DNA of 59,228 nt from assembly GCF_022549785.1 (NCBI RefSeq), contig NZ_JAKZGO010000022.1:1-59228 (forward strand). Direction: 5' to 3'. The DNA is from Belliella alkalica. Lineage in GTDB: Bacteria > Bacteroidota > Bacteroidia > Cytophagales > Cyclobacteriaceae. The notes beneath the pieces were generated by a model. That model did no database searches, had not been told where the DNA came from, and saw only the letters and a program-made list of their open reading frames with translations. Each line of letters opens with the position of its first letter. Position 1 is the stretch's first letter. A program made the translations under genes and the position numbers. This document shows positions 55,227 through 59,228 of the stretch, piece by piece.

Positions 55227-55853
55227 TCATTCCCCGTTTAATAGTTCTTGAAATCTATCTACAAAAAGTCCGATGTGGTAGCCATCCATTAGTCCGTGAT
55301 GCCCATGGATTGAAACAGCCATTGTCATTATTCCATTTTGTTCGGTTACTTTACCAAAAGATATTTTGGTCGAACTGTCGGGATAGGAAAAACTTCGGGC
55401 ATGTGAAAGTGCAGTAAAATCTATCCACGGAATAGCCGAAAAATGGATGACGTTTTCCCCTGACACCGCAGGCATTAAATCATTGGATAGCTGTACTCGT
55501 TCAATCTCATTTAATGCTCCAATATAAAATTCGTTTTCCTCTTGGTAATAATCCATATAGGCAAAACCAAAAGTACCGTTTGGTCGATTGATAGTAGGTG
55601 AAGCATTGACCTTTTCAAACAGATAAACCTGTTTACTAATAATCCTGTATCGAAAATTTTCGATTTCATTGGCTGCTTTTAAAGCTCTATATAAATAATA
55701 AAGAAAAAAGGAGCTGCCTTTTTCTTTTGAGGTCTTATATGCTCTTGTGCAGTCCAGGTTTACTGTAGCACCAAAAAAGGGTTCTTCAAATTGTGAGAAA
55801 AATAAAAAATGTTCCTTTCTGTTCCATTTCTCTATGTCAACTAAAATTTTCAT
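55227..55853 (-). CDS. Chloramphenicol acetyltransferase-like (CatA family) acyltransferase
   Basis: The ATG at 55853 (MKILVDIEKWNRKEHFLFFS) gives 208 residues; a TTG three codons upstream is less likely. The CAT fold shows EEPFFGATVNLDCT, HFSAIPWIDFTALSHARSF and the catalytic HHGLMDG motif (about residue 187). Classic resistance enzymes have HHAVCDG; the variant here is common in chromosomal relatives of unknown substrate. Co-transcription with a Crp-type regulator suggests a housekeeping acylation role rather than acquired resistance, but this is not settled. Confidence 0.85.
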   Translation of the reverse strand: MKILVDIEKWNRKEHFLFFSQFEEPFFGATVNLDCTRAYKTSKEKGSSFFLYYLYRALKAANEIENFRYRIISKQVYLFEKVNASPTINRPNGTFGFAYMDYYQEENEFYIGALNEIERVQLSNDLMPAVSGENVIHFSAIPWIDFTALSHARSFSYPDSSTKISFGKVTEQNGIMTMAVSIHGHHGLMDGYHIGLFVDRFQELLNGE

Positions 55854-56297
55854 ATCTGTCAATTAATTATAATGCTTACTATACTTATTAATTTCCCAAA
55901 ATTTCTACTGTTATTTTCGGAGTCTTACTTTTATTTGGAAAAAGAAGACCGAACCAAAAAAGACCCAACCTATAAATAGTAAAGCTATCGGACCAATCGA
56001 ATTTTCCTTAGCAAGTTACTTCTCATCAGGTCCTGACTCTACTTCATCGTGGTAATGTAAGTTAGAAGAAAGTTATTAGAAACAGAAACTCTAATTATAA
56101 TTTAAAAACAAAGTGTCGGCCATATTTAGTGCGAGACAAAAACACATCTCTGCTTACCAAGCCCATTACCTTTCAGATGTATTCTGTAGAGAACAAGGTA
56201 GCAACAATTTCAATCGATATCGGAACTATGATAGATTTATCCATCTTTCAGGGCTTTATTACATGGGCTTTTGGCTTGAGGCCTAAATGTTGTATTT
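55854..56297. other. Gene-free interval
   Basis: I see no gene in this 444-base stretch. A 41-codon open frame at about 56176-56301 (MYSVENKVATISIDIGTMID) has no family likeness and no neighbours. No strong hairpin was found. Confidence 0.5.
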
Positions 56298-56888
56298 CTA
56301 GTTAGCGTCAAATGAAATGTCAAATCTTTTTAGATAATCTTCTAGTGGTTCTAATCCTATTTCCTTTCTTCTTTCATTGACAGTTTCTGGTGCATCTAAT
56401 TTATACAGTTTGCCGTTCTTAAGTTGGCTTCCATAAATTTGTGGTTTACCCGCATCCATTAGAATTCTATCTTTCATAAGAGCGTATTGTTCTTTGCTTA
56501 AGTCGCCATTTTTGACAGCTTTTTCAATAAGAGGAAAATATTTCACTCTATATTTATTTTCTGTATGTTGCAATCCCAGCCAGATAGCATTCATTTGTTG
56601 TTGATTTATTTCGTTTAAGGTTGGCATTCCGCATTTTTCAATGATACTTATGATCAATTCTTGATTCCTATGGTCTTCTATTGCATACTTAATTAGATTA
56701 TTCTCTCGTCTTATTTTTTGGTCACTTAAATAGACTTCATTAAGTATTTCGCTCTTCATATTACAGTCAACTTCAACATAGTCTACGGAGCCAACGTAAG
56801 CAAATTTATCTCTGTTGATATACAAGAATAGCGATACCATCAAAAATAGCGATGCAAAAATTATGAGGAACACTTTTGCCTTTTTCAT
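56298..56888 (-). CDS. DUF6624 domain-containing membrane-anchored protein
   Basis: The 196-residue protein has an N-terminal membrane anchor (VFLIIFASLFLMVSLFLYI) and the DUF6624 pattern: an LSDQKIR motif, CGMPTLNEINQQQMNAIWLG, LQHTENKYRVKYFPLIEKAV, YALMKDRILMDAGKPQIYGS and a final RRKEIGLEPLEDYLKRF. The family has no known function but is widespread in Bacteroidota. Complete and isolated. Confidence 0.85.
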   Translation of the reverse strand: MKKAKVFLIIFASLFLMVSLFLYINRDKFAYVGSVDYVEVDCNMKSEILNEVYLSDQKIRRENNLIKYAIEDHRNQELIISIIEKCGMPTLNEINQQQMNAIWLGLQHTENKYRVKYFPLIEKAVKNGDLSKEQYALMKDRILMDAGKPQIYGSQLKNGKLYKLDAPETVNERRKEIGLEPLEDYLKRFDISFDAN

Positions 56889-56998
56889 ATGTTTTTAGTT
56901 TTTATTTATATTGCTAACGCTAGGAAACCCCCTCAATTTTAGCCGATTTCCAACCCTCATTAGTAAGACTCAATTTATCGATTTACTTTTTAATTCTC

Positions 56999-57217
56999 TT
57001 AACTAAGCCCAACCTTATTTATAAAAGTTATTTTTCTAATGGTATTCATGAATGCTTTGCATTTGTTTTTCTGATCTAAGTAAAGGTATCCTTCTGGGTT
57101 TATGTAGGGCACCCCTTTCACTACCATATTCCAAATAATCACTGCAAGTTTTCTTGCTGTGGCACTAATAGCTGATATCCTTCCTTTTCTAAAGCTTATC
57201 CTCTGGAAAAAATCTAT
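56999..57217 (-). pseudogene. IS110-type transposase C-terminal relic
   Basis: The minus-strand frame reads RISAISATARKLAVIIWNMV, then KGVPYINPEGYLYLDQKNK and ends at TAA. This is the C-terminus of IS110-family transposases (A.ARKLA.IIW..). The N-terminal DEDD and central parts are missing. The nucleotide block around tattcatgaatgctttgcat also appears in the two intergenic repeats at 1.4 and 9.3 kb. Confidence 0.65.
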
Positions 57218-57246
57218 TCATGGTGGATCTGATTCAATATGGGTCT

Positions 57247-58980
57247 TTAATACCTTTCCTTGAAACTCTGGATTTTATTCAATTTATCAACCAACCTCTT
57301 TCTTTCACTATTGCCAGTTGTACTGAATCTTAGTATGGGGAAGTTATACTTTTTGAGGATTGCATCTTTCATCTGATCCCTATCGGCTTGAATACTGCCT
57401 TGCTGATGGTATTCAAAACCGTCTACCTCAATACCGAGTATTGGGATTTTGCCAAGCTTGTTGTATATCAAAAAGTCCAAATGGGTAAGTGGATTGCTTG
57501 CATATTTGCGTTCATCTGTGTCTAAAAGAGAGAAATCACGGATCAGGTTACGTATCGGAAAGTGGGAGAGTACATCGTATTTGATGAATTTTTCACTTGA
57601 TAGGACTTCCTTGATCAGGCTATACATCAAGTTTTCACTGTCAAATGCCGATACTTTGCCTGATTTATGGATATACCTTTTTCGTTCGACTTCATAGCCT
57701 TTATAGAGCAAGTCAAAAATCGAACTTAGCTCACTTTGAACCACTGTGAAGTTTTGGTATTCTGTATAGTGAATCAAATCCGAAATATTACTGTCCCTGG
57801 TGATATCATTTCCATTGACTACCAAAATCAGCTGCTCTTTTGCCCTGGAAATTGCCACATTTAACCGGTTGGGGTTGTCGGTAAACTCAGTTATCTCGTT
57901 GTCAACCGTCGAAAGTATGATGACCTGGTTTTCCCTTCCTTGAAATTTGTCAACGGTGTCTGCAATGATGGCTGTGTCCTTAAATGCCTCTTGCAATGCA
58001 TTGGTTTGCATCCGATAGGGCGTGACAATTCCCAAGTCAAGATCATGTAGTTTTTCTTTGGGAATGATCTCATCTCTGATGGTATCAATCTGCCGTTGGT
58101 TCATTTTCATTCTGGCATGATTGCCAAATGAAGTTCTATAGATGATTAGCGGTTGTCTGTCCGGGGTGTTTTGAGACAGGATCACTAGTTGATTGTTATA
58201 GAATTTCTGGTTGCAAAACTCTATGATCTTTGGATGGCAGCGATAGTGTTCCCTTAAAAGTGTTTTTGGTATTGTTGGAAACAGTGCCAACAATGATGAC
58301 AATAAGCTGTTTGTGGAATACCGATAGCATTCTTTCAACCGATATGAACTGAAAATATCTTCAGTTATGATTCCCATATCTTTGTCAACAACATTGGGCA
58401 ATTGCTTGGTGTCACCCACAATAACAGCATTTTTGGCACAGGACAAAGCAAGTGCACCTGTAGCCAGGTCCGCCTGAGAAGCTTCATCTATGATAACATA
58501 GTCATAGGAAAAATTATCACATAGACAGTTTCTCAATGAATATGTAGTGCTTAGGATGATGGGATAATCTTTTACAAATTCATCTGATTGTCGCCTGAGC
58601 TCTTGGAGTGAATAGTGTTTTCTTTTACGATGGCTGTATTTACTATACAATGCCGCTTTGAACAATTTCATCGAGATATCAGTGTAAGCAGCCATTTTTT
58701 GGTCAAATGCGAATTTGTCCAACTTGCCTTCGAGGTTCCTGATTTCCTGGGTCAATTCCGAGATTTTACTTTGATAGTATTTTGATTGGGAGATCAAGAT
58801 GATTTCTTCGAGTGGCTTGAGAAAAAAAGTTTTGTCCTTTATCCCAAATTTGAGCCAATAGAGAAATCTTTTGATCAAACCTACTTTTTTCTTTCTCTTT
58901 GCCAGGTTTTCGATCGAGACCCAGAATTCAAGTATAGAATCAGCTTTGATTTTCCTTCTAAAGACCTCATATAGTGCTGG
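57247..58980 (-). pseudogene. Superfamily I helicase-nuclease, N-terminal half removed by IS21 insertion
   Basis: The C-terminal part of an AAA_11/AAA_12-type helicase is present: motif II VIIDEASQADLATG, motif III VGDTKQLPNV, EHYRCHPKIIEFCN, VDKFQGRENQVIILSTV and LNVAISRAKEQLILV. A C-terminal nuclease-like domain (DUF559/DUF2726 type; IPILGIEVDGFEYHQQGS, ILRFST) follows. Walker A (GxxGTGKT) is missing. The same frame continues upstream of the apparent start (ALYEVFRRKIKADSILEFWV) right to the IS21 edge at 58980. The intact gene was therefore interrupted there. Confidence 0.85.
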
Positions 58981-59027
58981 TGTTTAATCCGATGATCTTG
59001 ACCACCAATCCGGTCATTCTGACCACC
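58981..59027 (-). repeat. IS21-type terminal tandem repeats at the right-hand element
   Basis: Two adjacent 21-base repeats (58986-59006 and 59007-59027) match at 17 positions and end in gaccacc. The element edge is placed at the TG at 58981, which is CA-3' on the element's own strand. Confidence 0.65.
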
Positions 59028-59071
59028 CCTTCTTTTTGGGTTTTCAGTTACCGTTTTAACGGCAATTAAAG

Positions 59072-59227
59072 TTATTGTTTTTTTCTCATTGATTCACCTT
59101 TTAGCTCTATTCTGTGTGCTGTATGAACGAGTCTGTCAAGAATGGCATCAGCAATGGTACTGTCACCTATAGTTTCGAACCATTTTGTGACAGGAAGCTG
59201 TGATACAACTATTGTAGAAGCTCTTCC
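59072..59227 (-). CDS. istB: IstB, IS21-family transposition helper ATPase, C-terminal fragment
   Basis: On the minus strand the frame enters from the window edge and reads [20 protein letters not shown], then [20 protein letters not shown] and GESMRKKQ to TAA. It is homologous to the fragment at 2-157 but clearly different in sequence, so it belongs to another IS21-type element. The distance from the stop to the window edge is 157 bases in both. Its insertion separates the helicase gene from its N-terminal half. Confidence 0.92.
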   Translation of the reverse strand, partial: GRASTIVVSQLPVTKWFETIGDSTIADAILDRLVHTAHRIELKGESMRKKQ

Positions 59228-59228
59228 A

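Noticed and set aside
55227-55853. CAT-like gene as an acquired chloramphenicol resistance gene
   Set aside because: The active-site motif is HHGLMDG rather than the classic form, and the gene is coupled to a Crp-type regulator; relatives include many chromosomal acyltransferases of unknown substrate.
56176-56301. 41-codon open frame MYSVENKVATIS upstream region of the DUF6624 gene end
   Set aside because: No family, no neighbours, and it overlaps the 3' end of the opposite-strand gene.

Overview
The window reads as chromosomal DNA of a Bacteroidota bacterium, most likely a member of the Cytophagales (Cyclobacteriaceae-like). The evidence is AT-rich sequence, a SusC/SusD pair, many Bacteroidota-style lipoproteins, TAnnTTTG-type -7 promoter boxes, and Bacteroidota-type mobilization genes. 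No rRNA, tRNA or CRISPR array was seen. Both window edges fall inside the 3' end of an IS21-family istB gene. The two copies face inward and are cut exactly 157 bases before the end of the gene, so this is probably a contig broken at two different insertion sequences.

Layout. 0-1.3 kb: IS21 end and a DUF1016/YhcG-type nuclease. 1.7-7.8 kb: an AraC regulator divergent from a seven-gene oxidoreductase/hydrolase operon (acetyltransferase, cupin lipoprotein, Tat-exported aldo/keto reductase, DUF4440 lipoprotein, SDR, exported alpha/beta hydrolase, cyclophilin-like lipoprotein). 8-15 kb: an outer-membrane protein, gene relics, an AlbA_2 regulator, and several short lineage-type lipoproteins and secreted proteins. 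15.3-20.8 kb: a mobilization module (RadC-like protein, small replication-associated protein, MobC-like accessory protein, relaxase, TraG-type coupling protein). 21-41.8 kb: a glycan and peptide utilization locus (S9 peptidase, GH51, GH127/146-type beta-L-arabinofuranosidase, DUF885 peptidase, DHDPS-family lyase, AraC regulator, DUF5695 protein, SusC, SusD). 42.2-48.7 kb: a truncated ArdC and a mixture of intact accessory genes and relics. 49.4-52.5 kb: a small Cys-rich secreted peptide, a beta-propeller lipoprotein, a decayed membrane protein and an ABC transporter. 52.7-57.2 kb: pseudogenes, a Crp regulator with a CAT-like acyltransferase, a DUF6624 protein and an IS110 relic. 57.2-59.2 kb: a helicase-nuclease gene that has lost its N-terminal half to the right-hand IS21 element.

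How the genes work together. The 21-41.8 kb locus combines enzymes for alpha- and beta-L-arabinofuranosides with two peptidases and a DHDPS-family lyase. That combination would suit use of arabinosylated hydroxyproline-rich plant glycoproteins; this is an inference. Three of its transcription units share an upstream element placed exactly 57 bases before a -7-like box, which suggests one regulator, perhaps the AraC protein encoded in the locus. The whole locus lies between two 146-bp direct repeats whose 47-bp palindromic core is inverted in one copy relative to the other. The repeats sit next to the two separated parts of the mobilization module (mob genes on one side, ardC on the other).
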